The position numbers and the translations under genes are program-made. A stretch of 64,000 nucleotides of DNA from Dechloromonas sp. (GTDB lineage: Bacteria; Pseudomonadota; Gammaproteobacteria; Burkholderiales; Rhodocyclaceae), in NCBI GenBank assembly GCA_011391255.1, contig JAABQV010000007.1, positions 62,001 to 126,000 of the forward strand, in the 5' to 3' direction. Of this stretch, positions 1 through 8,910 are shown piece after piece; position 1 is the stretch's first letter; each line of letters begins with the position of its first letter. The notes under the pieces are model-generated. The model searched no databases. It saw only the letters and a program-made list of their open reading frames with translations, and was not told the origin of the DNA.

Positions 1-2
1 TG

Positions 3-92
3 CTGACCTGGATGCACACCCGCCTGTTTTTGGGCTTCTTAATGCGTTTACCGGTGCTGATCTGGCGCCGTCTGAGTGATTCCTCTTCCTAA
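3..92 (+). CDS. C-terminal 29 residues of an unidentified protein (5' end outside window)
   Basis: An open frame runs from the window edge to a TAA at 90-92. The visible tail is hydrophobic with basic residues (LTWMHTRLFLGFLMRLP, then WRR), which suits the last transmembrane or amphipathic segment of a membrane-associated protein. The stop lies 1 nt before the ATG of the next gene, so the two are probably cotranscribed. The family cannot be named from this fragment. Confidence 0.5.
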   Translation: MTWMHTRLFLGFLMRLPVLIWRRLSDSSS

Positions 93-93
93 T

Positions 94-852
94 ATGCCTG
101 ATACTAACTCGCCCAATGCGGCGTTAAAAGCCGACCCGCGCCTGCGCACCTATTTTGCCGACGAAGCCGAGCGCCGCGCCGTCACACAGGCGATGTTCAA
201 CCAGGCCGCCGCCGGCTACGACCGGGCGGAAAACCTGACAGCGCTTGGCAGCGGTTCCTGGTATCGGCGCGATGTGCTGCGCCGCAACGGTTTGAAAGCC
301 GGCATGACGATCCTTGATATCGCGGCGGGCACCGGCCTCGTCGCGGTCGAGGCACAAAGCCTGATCGGGCCGCAGGGACGGCTGCTGGCGCTTGATCCAT
401 CGCCCGGCATGCTCGCCGAATTGGCGAGCAAGCTCAAGGTCGAGACCATTGAGGCATACGCCGAGGCGATTCCCTTGCCCGATGATCACGTCGATTTCAT
501 TTCCATGGGCTACGCCTTGCGCCATGTTGGCGATATTGATCAGGCTTTTGCCGAGTATCTGCGCGTCCTGCGCCCTGGCGGGCGCGTTTGCATCATGGAA
601 ATCAGCCGCCCGAAAAGTCGTATTGGTCAAAGCATGATGCGCTTCCATATTGGCGTCGTGGTTCCCTTTCTAGCCCGCCTGACCGGCAGCCTGGCTGACG
701 TCAAACTGCTCTGGGAGTATTACGGTGACACCATCGATGCGGCAATTGAGCCGGCATTGATACTCGATGGCTTACGTCGTGCCGGCTTTGTCGATGTCGA
801 GTGTTCAGTCAGCCTTGGTGTTTTCCGTGAATATCTCGGGCGCAAGCCTTGA
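94..852 (+). CDS. UbiE/COQ5-type class I SAM-dependent methyltransferase
   Basis: The protein is a soluble class I methyltransferase of about 252 residues. The SAM-binding motif I (ILDIAAGTGL) is at about residues 73-82, and later blocks (LLALDPSPGM, GYALRHVGD, LRVLRPGGRV) match motifs of the UbiE/COQ5 group. A GTG at 76 would add six residues, but the ATG at 94 sits directly after the stop of the upstream gene and is preferred. UbiE C-methylates quinone precursors. This protein may be a paralogue rather than the housekeeping enzyme, because the rest of the window has no quinone genes. The fold is sure, the substrate is not. Confidence 0.8.
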   Translation: MPDTNSPNAALKADPRLRTYFADEAERRAVTQAMFNQAAAGYDRAENLTALGSGSWYRRDVLRRNGLKAGMTILDIAAGTGLVAVEAQSLIGPQGRLLALDPSPGMLAELASKLKVETIEAYAEAIPLPDDHVDFISMGYALRHVGDIDQAFAEYLRVLRPGGRVCIMEISRPKSRIGQSMMRFHIGVVVPFLARLTGSLADVKLLWEYYGDTIDAAIEPALILDGLRRAGFVDVECSVSLGVFREYLGRKP

Positions 853-885
853 AAAAATCGCCGGCTTTTCGCGGTTGACCGCAAC

Positions 886-1509
886 ATGCCGACTTTCGAG
901 CTGATTTACGCTGACGACAGCCTGATTGTCGTCAATAAGCCCTCCGGGATGCTCTCGGTGCCCGGTCGCGGGCCGGACAAGCAGGATTGCCTGATTCACC
1001 GCGTCCAGGCCGACTATCCTGACGCGCTCAGTGTCCATCGTCTCGACATGTCGACCTCCGGCCTGCTGCTGGTGGCGCGCGGGGCGAGCATGCATCGCGA
1101 ACTTTCCCGCCTCTTTGAGCAACGCAAAGTCAGTAAACGCTACATCGCCGTTGTGGCTGGCCAACTCAAGGAAGCCTCCGGCGAAATCAATCTGCCCCTG
1201 ATTTGCGACTGGCCGAACCGGCCGCGGCAAAAGGTCGATTTCGAGATAGGCAAAGCTTCGCAAACCCGTTATCGCCTGCTCAGTTACGACGCCCAATGCG
1301 ATTGCAGCCGGGTCGAGCTGGAGCCGATTACCGGCCGCTCGCACCAGTTGCGCGTGCATCTCGCCGAGCTTGGCCACCCGATTTTGGGCGACGAGCTTTA
1401 CGGCTCCGAGGAAAGTGCCCCGCGCTTGCTGCTGCACGCCACGCAGCTCAGCTTCCCGCTACCGGGCAGCGATGAAATCAGGTCGTTCGAGTCATTCCCG
1501 GACTTCTGA
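886..1509 (+). CDS. rluA: RluA-family pseudouridine synthase
   Basis: The 207-residue protein has the RluA-family signature HRLDMSTSGLLL with the catalytic Asp at about residue 54, and the GRSHQLRVHLAELGHPILGD block near residues 150-170. It is short and lacks an S4 domain in front, as in RluA itself (23S rRNA U746 and tRNA U32) rather than RluC/RluD. Its last 12 bases, which include the stop codon, recur at 12826-12837 and bracket the accessory island that starts immediately downstream. Family assignment is firm; the exact RNA target is inferred from length and architecture. Confidence 0.8.
   Translation: MPTFELIYADDSLIVVNKPSGMLSVPGRGPDKQDCLIHRVQADYPDALSVHRLDMSTSGLLLVARGASMHRELSRLFEQRKVSKRYIAVVAGQLKEASGEINLPLICDWPNRPRQKVDFEIGKASQTRYRLLSYDAQCDCSRVELEPITGRSHQLRVHLAELGHPILGDELYGSEESAPRLLLHATQLSFPLPGSDEIRSFESFPDF
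1498..1509 (+). repeat. Left copy of 12-bp direct repeat (candidate attachment site)
   Basis: CCGGACTTCTGA forms the last three codons and stop of the rluA-like gene. The identical 12-mer is at 12826-12837, just before the symporter gene resumes the conserved-looking gene order. Integration at the 3' end of a gene that leaves the coding end intact is typical of site-specific elements. No integrase was found between the copies. Confidence 0.5.
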
Positions 1510-1809
1510 GCGGCGAGAAACCATTCCTGTGGCGCCCTGTTGCGTTTATTGCCCAAAAGCCACCAGCGAGCCCATAAAAGCCAGTCAGGTTTCTTACCCT
1601 AAGGACAGCTATGCAGCGTTAAGAGACGCTCAGGTCTGGGAACCATTAGGCAAATCTCGGCCACAACCAGCCGGTCACCTTCTCTCGACAACGGCCACTC
1701 GAGCGGCAGCACCACTCCGAAACCTGCCGGATGGTCTCTCGGCCTGAGCGGCCATTCGGGTATCTCAGGCCAGATGGCTGCAATCCAAGAGTGCTTACCA
1801 GCCAAAGGC
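1510..1809. other. Gene-poor stretch, left end of accessory island
   Basis: No convincing gene was found in these 300 bases. The open frames here lack ribosome binding sites and resemble no family I know. The text is GC-rich and has short complementary words (ggccactcgagcggc, gcctgagcggccattc), similar in texture to the gene-poor stretch at the right end (12374-12840). The two may be related non-coding debris, but I could not align them convincingly. Confidence 0.4.
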
Positions 1810-2202
1810 TCAAATCTCGCTCGTGCAGCACGAGCGTTGATACGCCGCTTCCTTACGAATAGCCAACTCGTCTTGAAACGCCTGATTGTCAGGAAATTCA
1901 CGAACGTAATGGCGAAGTGAGCCAAATTTCCCTTTGCACTGAGCTACAAGCGGTATTTTCGGACTCCCGATCTGCTGGAAATATTCCGCCTGGCCTTCAA
2001 GCCAGGCGGATAACTCATCAATGATGTCGTACCAGCCAAGTCCGCATTCAAATTTGCGCTCAGCGATTGGGTACGCTGAATATTGGTCTGGATGTAAATA
2101 GGCTCGATAGATCAATGGGTAAGTCGCAGCCATCCGTTCGTATGATTGATGCTTGAATTTATCCATTTTGGCTTCATTCGAAATATTTTCCATTTGTCCC
2201 AT
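1810..2202 (-). CDS. Conserved-type hypothetical protein, about 117-130 residues
   Basis: This is a small soluble protein with no signal peptide or membrane segment. Two blocks recall a family of small hypothetical proteins of accessory regions: FECGLGWYDIIDELSAWLE in the middle and KGKFGSLRHYVREF towards the end. The family has no known function that I can name. Three in-frame ATGs (at 2202, 2193 and 2166) are possible starts and none has a strong Shine-Dalgarno. The gene is divergent from the one at 2439. The three palindromes at 2244-2343 lie in the shared upstream region, so it may be controlled by the island's WYL regulator. Confidence 0.6.
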   Translation of the reverse strand: MGQMENISNEAKMDKFKHQSYERMAATYPLIYRAYLHPDQYSAYPIAERKFECGLGWYDIIDELSAWLEGQAEYFQQIGSPKIPLVAQCKGKFGSLRHYVREFPDNQAFQDELAIRKEAAYQRSCCTSEI

Positions 2203-2243
2203 GTATATCTATCGAATTGCTCACAGTCATTATCAGTAGAGTC

Positions 2244-2260
2244 GCGACACTCCTTGTCGT
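2244..2260. promoter_or_regulatory. Palindromic operator A (GCGACA-N5-TGTCGT)
   Basis: First of three 17-bp dyads in the divergent region between the genes ending at 2202 and starting at 2439. It has the same consensus, RCGACR-N5-YGTCGY, as two sites next to the WYL regulator gene at 11359 and 11394. WYL-type regulators of defence loci are known to bind such palindromes. Binding here is inferred. Confidence 0.6.
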
Positions 2261-2279
2261 ATCAAAACTGAAGTTGTTT

Positions 2280-2296
2280 GCGACACACACTGTCGC
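2280..2296. promoter_or_regulatory. Palindromic operator B (GCGACA-N5-TGTCGC, perfect arms)
   Basis: Second copy of the island palindrome, 36 bp from copy A, with perfect 6-bp arms and a 5-bp centre. Confidence 0.6.
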
Positions 2297-2326
2297 TCAG
2301 TGGTGCATAGTTCCCCCGTTATCGTA

Positions 2327-2343
2327 GCGACGCCGCCTGTCGC
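2327..2343. promoter_or_regulatory. Palindromic operator C (GCGACG-N5-TGTCGC)
   Basis: Third copy, 47 bp from copy B, with one mismatch between the arms. It lies about 95 bp upstream of the ATG at 2439. Confidence 0.55.
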
Positions 2344-2438
2344 ACATACAACCGATTATTCCTTGCGTAAGAAATCACTTTATGACCTAGAGCTTTATTG
2401 CTCTGGGAAAACCATATAAACGAGCCAAGGATAAAAAT

Positions 2439-2630
2439 ATGCAACACCAAATTGATGAACATTGGGCAACGCATCCACGATCACAGTTGCACCTAAACTT
2501 TATATTCAGCGCTGCAAAAAATGATCGGCGATTCCAGGTTTTCATTGATCAAATGATCAGAGATGGAATCTGCACATCCGATGGAAAATTACTTATGAAA
2601 TACAGCGGCGGAAACTTTCATAAAACATAA
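2439..2630 (+). CDS. Small hypothetical protein, 63 residues
   Basis: A short basic, helical-looking protein. Its ATG has a well placed Shine-Dalgarno (aagga, 7 nt upstream). I recognise no family. It is transcribed away from the gene at 1810-2202 and towards the nuclease operon. The three palindromes upstream put it under the same presumed control as the operon. It could be a small effector, antitoxin or regulator, but nothing in the sequence decides this. Confidence 0.5.
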   Translation: MQHQIDEHWATHPRSQLHLNFIFSAAKNDRRFQVFIDQMIRDGICTSDGKLLMKYSGGNFHKT

Positions 2631-2734
2631 GTTTCTGGCGGCGCTTGCTGCGCCTGCAAAGCTGATTCTAATTTTGGCCGATTTTTTGTTCACCGTCGGC
2701 TATGCCGAACCTTGGTGGCTTGTTCAAAAAATCC

Positions 2735-3064
2735 TTAGTGGCAGTTGTAGATAATCCGCTGCAACTCCTCATCCTCCAATCGATATAGTTCTTTGACGGC
2801 AAGTGCAAGCGCCAAAAACCAGGTTGTTCCCTCGGAATTCGTCTCCAGGAAACCTGGTTCATTGAACAGCCTAAAAAGATCCACACACTCTTCTGTTCGG
2901 CGCTCAATGTTGGCTATTTGCATTGATTTGAGAATCAGCATCAATGTTTTATCGATATCAGGAGTCGATGCGTTCGGAAACATCGGCGGCATATCCCTTT
3001 CGTGAACATAATCAAAAATCCAACGTGCCCGTTTTTTTGTGAGTCCTGGAAGTGAGAATTTCAT
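2735..3064 (-). CDS. Small helical protein, last gene of the WYL/AddAB-like operon
   Basis: The 109-residue protein has no signal peptide. It opens with MKFSLPGLTKKRARWIFDYV and looks mostly helical. No family is recognised. Its ATG is 3 nt after the stop of the AddA-like gene, with a Shine-Dalgarno (aagga) inside the end of that gene, so it is translated from the same message. Being last in a five-gene operon suggests an accessory subunit, inhibitor or immunity-like role for the helicase-nuclease pair. That is inference from position only. Confidence 0.6.
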   Translation of the reverse strand: MKFSLPGLTKKRARWIFDYVHERDMPPMFPNASTPDIDKTLMLILKSMQIANIERRTEECVDLFRLFNEPGFLETNSEGTTWFLALALAVKELYRLEDEELQRIIYNCH

Positions 3065-3067
3065 ACT

Positions 3068-6000
3068 TCATTCCTTATCTATTTGAACTTGAATTGCCCC
3101 ACCTGCAACTGGCAGGTAGAGCCACTTTTCCAATACAGGCTTACCGGTAACACGCTTGATAGCTTGCGAATAAGCTGCCAGTTGCCCGCCGTATTGCGCC
3201 GCAAGTTCAGGCCATTTATCAGTGCCAAGCGGAGATGACTTGTGATCAATCAATACCCAGCCATCTACTAATTTAAGCAGCAGGTCGATGCGGCCATTCA
3301 TGTTTTGGCCGTTGGCAAAGGTAAGTTCAATCGGTACTTCTGCGATTGCTTGGGCGTTTGGCCAGCGGGCGCTGATCCAGTTTTGCAACGCCTTAGTCTG
3401 GCGTAGCGCATCTTTTGCCGAGATATGTTCATGAACATCGAATCCGGTCAGAATCCTCGCTATTTCAGTTTCATCAAGCGGCGCATCGGCATCACTGAAG
3501 CTGGCGCCGATACAGGCGTGCAAGGCAGTTCCAAGAATGCCCATGTCCGGCTGATTGGCGATCTGGATGCGTGCGCCAATTTGTACGCACTCCAGCACCT
3601 GACAAGGAACCGGCTCAGCACCAGATGCTGAGAAATTCAAGGGTTGGCGTAATGGATGATCTGGCGTTACAAACCAGTAGAGCGGTTTGGCTGGTGGCTT
3701 CGTGTTTTCAGGATCAATCTCTTCTTCCTCCGCCGCAGCCAATGTCCAATGCTCATAGCCCACCGTTTCGCCGTTGGCGAGCGTCAGAGTAGTTAATTCT
3801 GAACTTTCCGGTAGCAGGCAATCAGGTGCAACGGTTTCCAGCCAGGGGCGGGTTTTGTCACTTTCCGCCAACGCCAGAATCAACAAATCACGGGCGCGGG
3901 TCATGCTGACGTAGAGCAGGCGTTTCGCTTCCTCGCGTGCTTCACGCTGGAAGCCCTTGGCCTCATCGGACAAGGCCACCGTATCGGCAATCGCAATCCC
4001 GGTAGATTGCTTGCCAAACGGCCACGGCCAGAAGCGGATGAAGCGGTCTTTCAGTGGCTGATGAACATCGATCCCGGATTTGGCAGTTGCCGTAATGTTC
4101 CAGGTGCTATCACGCAAGTCAGCGCTCAAATCGGTAAGAATCACCACCGGCCATTCAAGACCTTTCGCTGCATGGTGAGTTAGCACTTTGACGGCATCGA
4201 CGGCGGGTTCGGCCAAGCTATCCTGTTCGGCGGCGGCTTCTGCGGTCAACCACAAAATCAGGCCGGAAATAGTGGCGGCTTGCTGGGTATTGCGGCAACT
4301 GTCCTCGTAGCGGTCAGCCATTTCCAGCAGTGCTTCAAGATTCGCTAGCCGCTGGCGGGCCTGGTTGGTTTCGCTCTGCCATTGCAGCACAAGCTTGGGC
4401 AGATCACAGCGAATCATCACCGTTTGTAGTGCTTCACGCGGCGCGAGTAGCGGAAGCGAGGCTCGCAATTGAGCAATCGTCAGCAATAACGCGTGTGCGT
4501 CATCGCCGGTTTCCTTCCACAGGGTTTTGTCACCCTCGTTGGCCAGGTAATTCAGGCGGTCGGCGACCCAGATTTCAGGCGCAGTGCAATCGGCCAGCGA
4601 AAGAATTTCAGCCGTGGCAATCGTGTCGCCAGAGTCGTTGAGTCGGCGCAAGCACGCCAGTGCCAAGGTTACTTCAGGTGTTGCCAGCAAACCGCCCTGC
4701 GTGGTGGCGACCGGAATGCCCTTGTTGCGCAGATGGCCTGCAATTTCCTGAATGCCGGTATGTGAGCGCGAAAGAATCGCCACATCGCCATAACGCAAGC
4801 TGCGGGCTGATTTACTTTGTTTGTCGATAATCTGATGTCCACTCGCCAGCAATCGGCTGACGCCTTCCGCCAGTGCTGCGCCGCGTTGCGATTTGTTCTT
4901 GCCGGCCAATAACCAGTGGGCGGAAGCCGTATTACCCAAAACCTCTTCCCGTTTCGGCTGTAACGCCACTTCATCCAAAGCCAAGGTATCGGCAAATGCT
5001 TTGGCAAACACCTCATTGACCAGATGCACCAACGGTGCCCGCGAGCGCCACGATGAATCGAGAATTGACTTGTCGCCACCCAACTCAGGCAGCGCCTTGA
5101 TTACCGCTTCCATCAATTGCGTATCGCTACCGCGAAAGCCGTAAATCGCCTGCTTGATGTCCCCGACCCAGTAAGTTTGCTTGGCCAGCTTGGAAAGCTT
5201 CATGAACAGCGCCAACTGAATCGGGCTGGTGTCCTGGAATTCATCAACCAGCAGCAAATCAAGCTCTTCAGCCAGCGCGGCGGACACTGCCGGGTTATCC
5301 AGCAAAGTCAGGAGCAAATGTTCCTGATCGGCAAAGTCGATAACCCCCAATTCCCGTTTGCGGCGGGCGTAGAAATCCAGCGTACGTGCCGCCAGAGCGA
5401 ACATCAGTCTCAGGTAATTGCGCAGATCATCGTGCAAGCCAGGGTGGCGATCAACACGCAGCAGCATTTCATTGATCGGCTCAATCAACGGCTTCAATTT
5501 GGCTTCCGGCGCTGCCTTGCTGAGCGAGATCCACTCACTCCAGGCCGCGTAGTTGCCCTCCAGCTTGCGCTGAAATTCGAGCAGCTTATCCAGATACTCC
5601 CGTGAGTTCTTTTTGGTACTTGCCTCAATGGCAGGCGCCAGTTCAATCAGGCAATGCTTGATCCTGCCTAACATCGCCTGCGTCAAATCGTCCGTATCAG
5701 CCGGCGGGAAGTGCGCCAGCAAGGACGTAATGTTGGGTTCAGCCATGCCGGCCAGCGCATCTGGCGCAATATCATTGGCACGCGCCTGATCGACCAGGCT
5801 CTTGAATGACTTCTGCCATTCCTCAACACCAAAACGATTTGCCAGCGCGTTCAAGGTGCTTAGTTCGGCACCGCTCACCGCTTCATCAATCGCCGCCTTG
5901 ATCAGCAAGGTGGATTGATTTTCTTCCAGCACCTGCTGCTCGGTTGCCAACCCTGCCTCAAAGGCAAAGCGTTCCAAAAAACTGCCACAAACGCTGTTGA

Positions 6001-6250
6001 CCGTACCAATTCGGGCCTGACCCATACCATTGGCCAGCGTGAATTTGCCTTCCTTGAGCAGATGCTCGCGCACCCGTTCGCGCAGCTCCGAAGCGGCTTT
6101 TTTGGTGAAGGTGGTCGCGATCACACCCGCTGCTTGCGCGCTCCCTGACGTCAGTTCATTACTCAAAATTTCAGTCAGCCGATAAGTCTTGCCACTACCT
6201 GCTCCAGCACTGATGAAGTGAATGTTTGCGTTATTCATAGGCGAGTTCAT
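3068..6250 (-). CDS. AddA/RecB-like UvrD-family helicase with C-terminal PD-(D/E)XK nuclease
   Basis: A 1060-residue superfamily 1 helicase-nuclease. Helicase motifs run in order: Walker A GAGSGKT near residue 16, TTFTKKAASELRER, the DEFQDT box, GDIKQAIYGFRG, SWRSRAPLV, the THHAAKGLEWPVV block and LLYVSMTRARD. The C-terminal nuclease carries GRIDLLL, then DHKS and GGQLAAYSQAI, which supply the acidic residues, Lys and Gln/Tyr of the RecB/AddA active site, so it should be catalytic. AddA enzymes unwind and degrade DNA ends. The ATG overlaps the stop of the AddB-like gene (ATGA). It could be the host's housekeeping AddA, but the WYL regulator, the extra nuclease and the island boundaries argue for a defence-type version. 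Confidence 0.88.
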   Translation of the reverse strand: MNSPMNNANIHFISAGAGSGKTYRLTEILSNELTSGSAQAAGVIATTFTKKAASELRERVREHLLKEGKFTLANGMGQARIGTVNSVCGSFLERFAFEAGLATEQQVLEENQSTLLIKAAIDEAVSGAELSTLNALANRFGVEEWQKSFKSLVDQARANDIAPDALAGMAEPNITSLLAHFPPADTDDLTQAMLGRIKHCLIELAPAIEASTKKNSREYLDKLLEFQRKLEGNYAAWSEWISLSKAAPEAKLKPLIEPINEMLLRVDRHPGLHDDLRNYLRLMFALAARTLDFYARRKRELGVIDFADQEHLLLTLLDNPAVSAALAEELDLLLVDEFQDTSPIQLALFMKLSKLAKQTYWVGDIKQAIYGFRGSDTQLMEAVIKALPELGGDKSILDSSWRSRAPLVHLVNEVFAKAFADTLALDEVALQPKREEVLGNTASAHWLLAGKNKSQRGAALAEGVSRLLASGHQIIDKQSKSARSLRYGDVAILSRSHTGIQEIAGHLRNKGIPVATTQGGLLATPEVTLALACLRRLNDSGDTIATAEILSLADCTAPEIWVADRLNYLANEGDKTLWKETGDDAHALLLTIAQLRASLPLLAPREALQTVMIRCDLPKLVLQWQSETNQARQRLANLEALLEMADRYEDSCRNTQQAATISGLILWLTAEAAAEQDSLAEPAVDAVKVLTHHAAKGLEWPVVILTDLSADLRDSTWNITATAKSGIDVHQPLKDRFIRFWPWPFGKQSTGIAIADTVALSDEAKGFQREAREEAKRLLYVSMTRARDLLILALAESDKTRPWLETVAPDCLLPESSELTTLTLANGETVGYEHWTLAAAEEEEIDPENTKPPAKPLYWFVTPDHPLRQPLNFSASGAEPVPCQVLECVQIGARIQIANQPDMGILGTALHACIGASFSDADAPLDETEIARILTGFDVHEHISAKDALRQTKALQNWISARWPNAQAIAEVPIELTFANGQNMNGRIDLLLKLVDGWVLIDHKSSPLGTDKWPELAAQYGGQLAAYSQAIKRVTGKPVLEKWLYLPVAGGAIQVQIDKE

Positions 6251-8910
6251 TGGTTTGCACCCCAGCCGGCCAGCGCCAGAAAGTCGTTATAGCGTTGGTT
6301 AAGCGCTTCCGGGGCCAAACCATCCTCCGGCCATTCGGTCATTTCATCCTTGATATCGTCTTCACTGCTGATCAGTTCAAACAGGCCGTCATCGAGCAGC
6401 GCCTTGCGCCATTCCCAAGTGTTCTGGAAGCGCTCCCATAGTTGCGGCGTCCCTTGATCTTCCAGCCCCTTATCCTTGCGCACCACTTTGCCATCGGCAA
6501 AATAGCGATCATCTGGCACCAGCAAGCGCGCCTGGCTGAGGATGAAATAAGCCAGATGCGGCCACTGCCCTGTTTTCTGGCGTAGCAGTTCGGCGTAGAT
6601 GCCCAGTTGCAGATGACTGTTGGCAGCCAGCTTCTTTGGGTACTTGGTGCCACCCGCCCATTTCAAATCGACAATTGCCAAGCTGCCATCGGCGCGGGAT
6701 ACTACCAAGTCAGCAGAACCCGTCATCTCGCCGCCCTTGAACTGGCCGCTCAGGGAAAATTCCGGTTCAACCTTGATCACTCCGGCCTGCGCCAGATGGC
6801 TACGCAACTTCAACATGGCTCGCCGCAACTGCTCGCGGAAATTCTCAAGATCAGCACCGCGCCCCGGCATCAACAGCACGACGCCTTCGGTTGCCACAAT
6901 GTCTGCGAAATGCTCAACAAACCAGGGCGCAAAAGCGGCATCACTCATGGTGAGCGCGTCTGGCCGCAGGTAGTAACGTTCGGCCAGATGGTGCGCAAGA
7001 TTACCGTACAGCAAAAAGCTGTCGCTGATGTCGAGAATGCCGGAAGGCTTGAGCGCCGCCGGGTATTTGAGCAACCACTGGTAAGGGTTGAATAGATAGC
7101 TCTCCAGACTGGAGTAGGAATCGCGCCCACGGCGGGGAATCGGCGTGCCTTCCGGCAATTGCCACCAGCGCTGACGAGCCGGCAAGGGGCGATGGGTCAC
7201 TGGCTGCATAGTCTCAGCAACACACGATAGGTAGTGCTCCAGACTCAAAACCGGTGGCGCAACAGCAAAGACGGTTTCCAACATCTGCCAGACGGGATGC
7301 ACCTCCTGCCCTGGCGGCGGAAGTATTACGGTCAACGTCGTTTTTGCCGCAAAAATTGGCTTCAGCCAATCGGCGGCAAGCTGGTTCAACTCATCAGCCA
7401 GCAGCGGCAAATGCACACCTGCCGCCTTCAAATCGTCCTGTTCCTGGCGCGACCAAGGGTAAGGCTTGGGCATCGCGCCCGCCGCCATTTGCCACCACAC
7501 CACATGCTCACAGGCTTCAATCGCTGCGGCAGGGTTGGATACCGACAAACAGGCACCCACTTCCGGTGCCAGTAACTGATTGCTGCTGCCCCGTGCCGTC
7601 ACTTGCGCCACCAGTTTCTGCAACTGGCGTGGACGAATATGCTGGGTGCCCTGTTCAAGCAAGGCTTCCAGTGCCTGCTGGCAGGCCAGCACCTGCGAGT
7701 AACCAGCATTGTAGGCAAAACGCTGTTCAATCTTGTCCGACGCCAAACGCGCCCGGAAGTAATCGGCGAGCGCAGTCACCCGGCGCAACACCGCCTCAAT
7801 CGGCGCACCCAGTTCGGCATTACGGTCAAAGCGCGGATGCTCAACCCAGAAAGCAATACTGGCGCACACCTGGGCCCAGTCACGATCATTCCTGATACAG
7901 GCTTCTTCAATCTGCGCCAGCATTTTGTTCCACTCCTCGCTGGCGCCGATGCCGGGCGAGCGAGCCAGCTTCTCGGCGATGCGGGTGCGGGCCAGCGCCG
8001 GTAGCGGGCATACTGGGTGGGTGAGGAATTGCAGTAAGCCAACGATATTGAGCGGCAACCACAACTGCTCCAGCATCAGCGGCAAAACCTGCAACGCGGG
8101 GCGGAAGGCGCTTGCTTCCTTGAAGCCCTGACGCGACAAATGCGCGGAGGTCAGCACTTCATCCAATGCACTGCGCCCTTGCTCGGCAACGATTAGGGTC
8201 TGGTTACTATCCCGGTCACGCAGGACTTCGGCCAACCAGCGAGCCCCCAGAGTGGCGGTTTCAGCACGGACAAAACAGACGCTGCCATCCTCCTGCCAAG
8301 TGATTTTCTCAGGCGCTGCGCCCCGGCTGATCGTGGACAAAGCGTTTTGCAACTGCGCCAGCAAACCTCCACGCGCCTCTTGAACGGGCGCTACAACTTC
8401 ACGGATGGGTAGCTGGCGCAAGACGCTTTGCCAGCGCTGCGGATAAGCCGTCAGCGGTTCGCACAAGGTGATTTCAGCAATCGCGGGTTTGCGCTTTTGC
8501 AGCACCTCAGCCACCGACTGAAGCCGCTCACCCATCGACGGCGGCACCACCTTGAGCGCGAGCAGTTCAACCGCCTGCACATCGCGCAAGCGGGCAGTTG
8601 CAGCGGCATCAAGCGCGTTGTTCCAGCCCTGTAAATGCCACTGGTCACGCCAAGCGAGCAAGGTGGCGGCAGTGCCCAGTTCATCGTTGGCAAAGCTGCG
8701 GTGATAGAAGCGCGAGGGATTGTCACTCTGCTTCAAACACTCCACGAAATGAACAATCCGCTCCGCTGCCGTCGGGCTGGCCTGCAACAAACCCAACTGG
8801 GTTTCTAGCAGGTTCAGCAAACCGAGTGGGCCTGTGGTGGTGACATTGAGCTGGTTGGCAGACTGCCAGCCGTGTTCGCCATCAAGGTGGCGACCGAAGC
8901 GGATTTTCAT
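6247..8910 (-). CDS. AddB-like protein with C-terminal PD-(D/E)XK nuclease
   Basis: This 887-residue partner of the AddA-like protein ends in a RecB-type nuclease: the conserved entry SYSSLESYLFNPYQ at about residue 605, SADLVVSR, IVDLKW, then LQLGIYAELL. The active-site Asp, Lys and Gln are all present. Two differences from classical AddB are visible. The N-terminus has no Walker A loop, so the helicase-like domain should be inactive. The Cys that ligates the Fe-S cluster is replaced (NPYQ where CPY is usual), and no Cys cluster follows at the C-terminus. The gene overlaps both neighbours by 4 nt, which implies coupled translation and a complex with the AddA-like protein. Confidence 0.82.
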   Translation of the reverse strand: MKIRFGRHLDGEHGWQSANQLNVTTTGPLGLLNLLETQLGLLQASPTAAERIVHFVECLKQSDNPSRFYHRSFANDELGTAATLLAWRDQWHLQGWNNALDAAATARLRDVQAVELLALKVVPPSMGERLQSVAEVLQKRKPAIAEITLCEPLTAYPQRWQSVLRQLPIREVVAPVQEARGGLLAQLQNALSTISRGAAPEKITWQEDGSVCFVRAETATLGARWLAEVLRDRDSNQTLIVAEQGRSALDEVLTSAHLSRQGFKEASAFRPALQVLPLMLEQLWLPLNIVGLLQFLTHPVCPLPALARTRIAEKLARSPGIGASEEWNKMLAQIEEACIRNDRDWAQVCASIAFWVEHPRFDRNAELGAPIEAVLRRVTALADYFRARLASDKIEQRFAYNAGYSQVLACQQALEALLEQGTQHIRPRQLQKLVAQVTARGSSNQLLAPEVGACLSVSNPAAAIEACEHVVWWQMAAGAMPKPYPWSRQEQDDLKAAGVHLPLLADELNQLAADWLKPIFAAKTTLTVILPPPGQEVHPVWQMLETVFAVAPPVLSLEHYLSCVAETMQPVTHRPLPARQRWWQLPEGTPIPRRGRDSYSSLESYLFNPYQWLLKYPAALKPSGILDISDSFLLYGNLAHHLAERYYLRPDALTMSDAAFAPWFVEHFADIVATEGVVLLMPGRGADLENFREQLRRAMLKLRSHLAQAGVIKVEPEFSLSGQFKGGEMTGSADLVVSRADGSLAIVDLKWAGGTKYPKKLAANSHLQLGIYAELLRQKTGQWPHLAYFILSQARLLVPDDRYFADGKVVRKDKGLEDQGTPQLWERFQNTWEWRKALLDDGLFELISSEDDIKDEMTEWPEDGLAPEALNQRYNDFLALAGWGANQ

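Noticed and set aside
1599-1925. 108-codon minus-strand frame overlapping the hypothetical gene
   Set aside because: It overlaps a better supported gene, is Arg/Pro-rich like random GC-rich sequence, and has no start signal.
3068-8910. Plain housekeeping AddAB as the full explanation of the nuclease operon
   Set aside because: Not excluded, but less likely: the pair is cotranscribed with a WYL regulator and an unrelated AT-rich nuclease, AddB has lost its Walker A and Fe-S ligands, and a direct repeat bounds the region.
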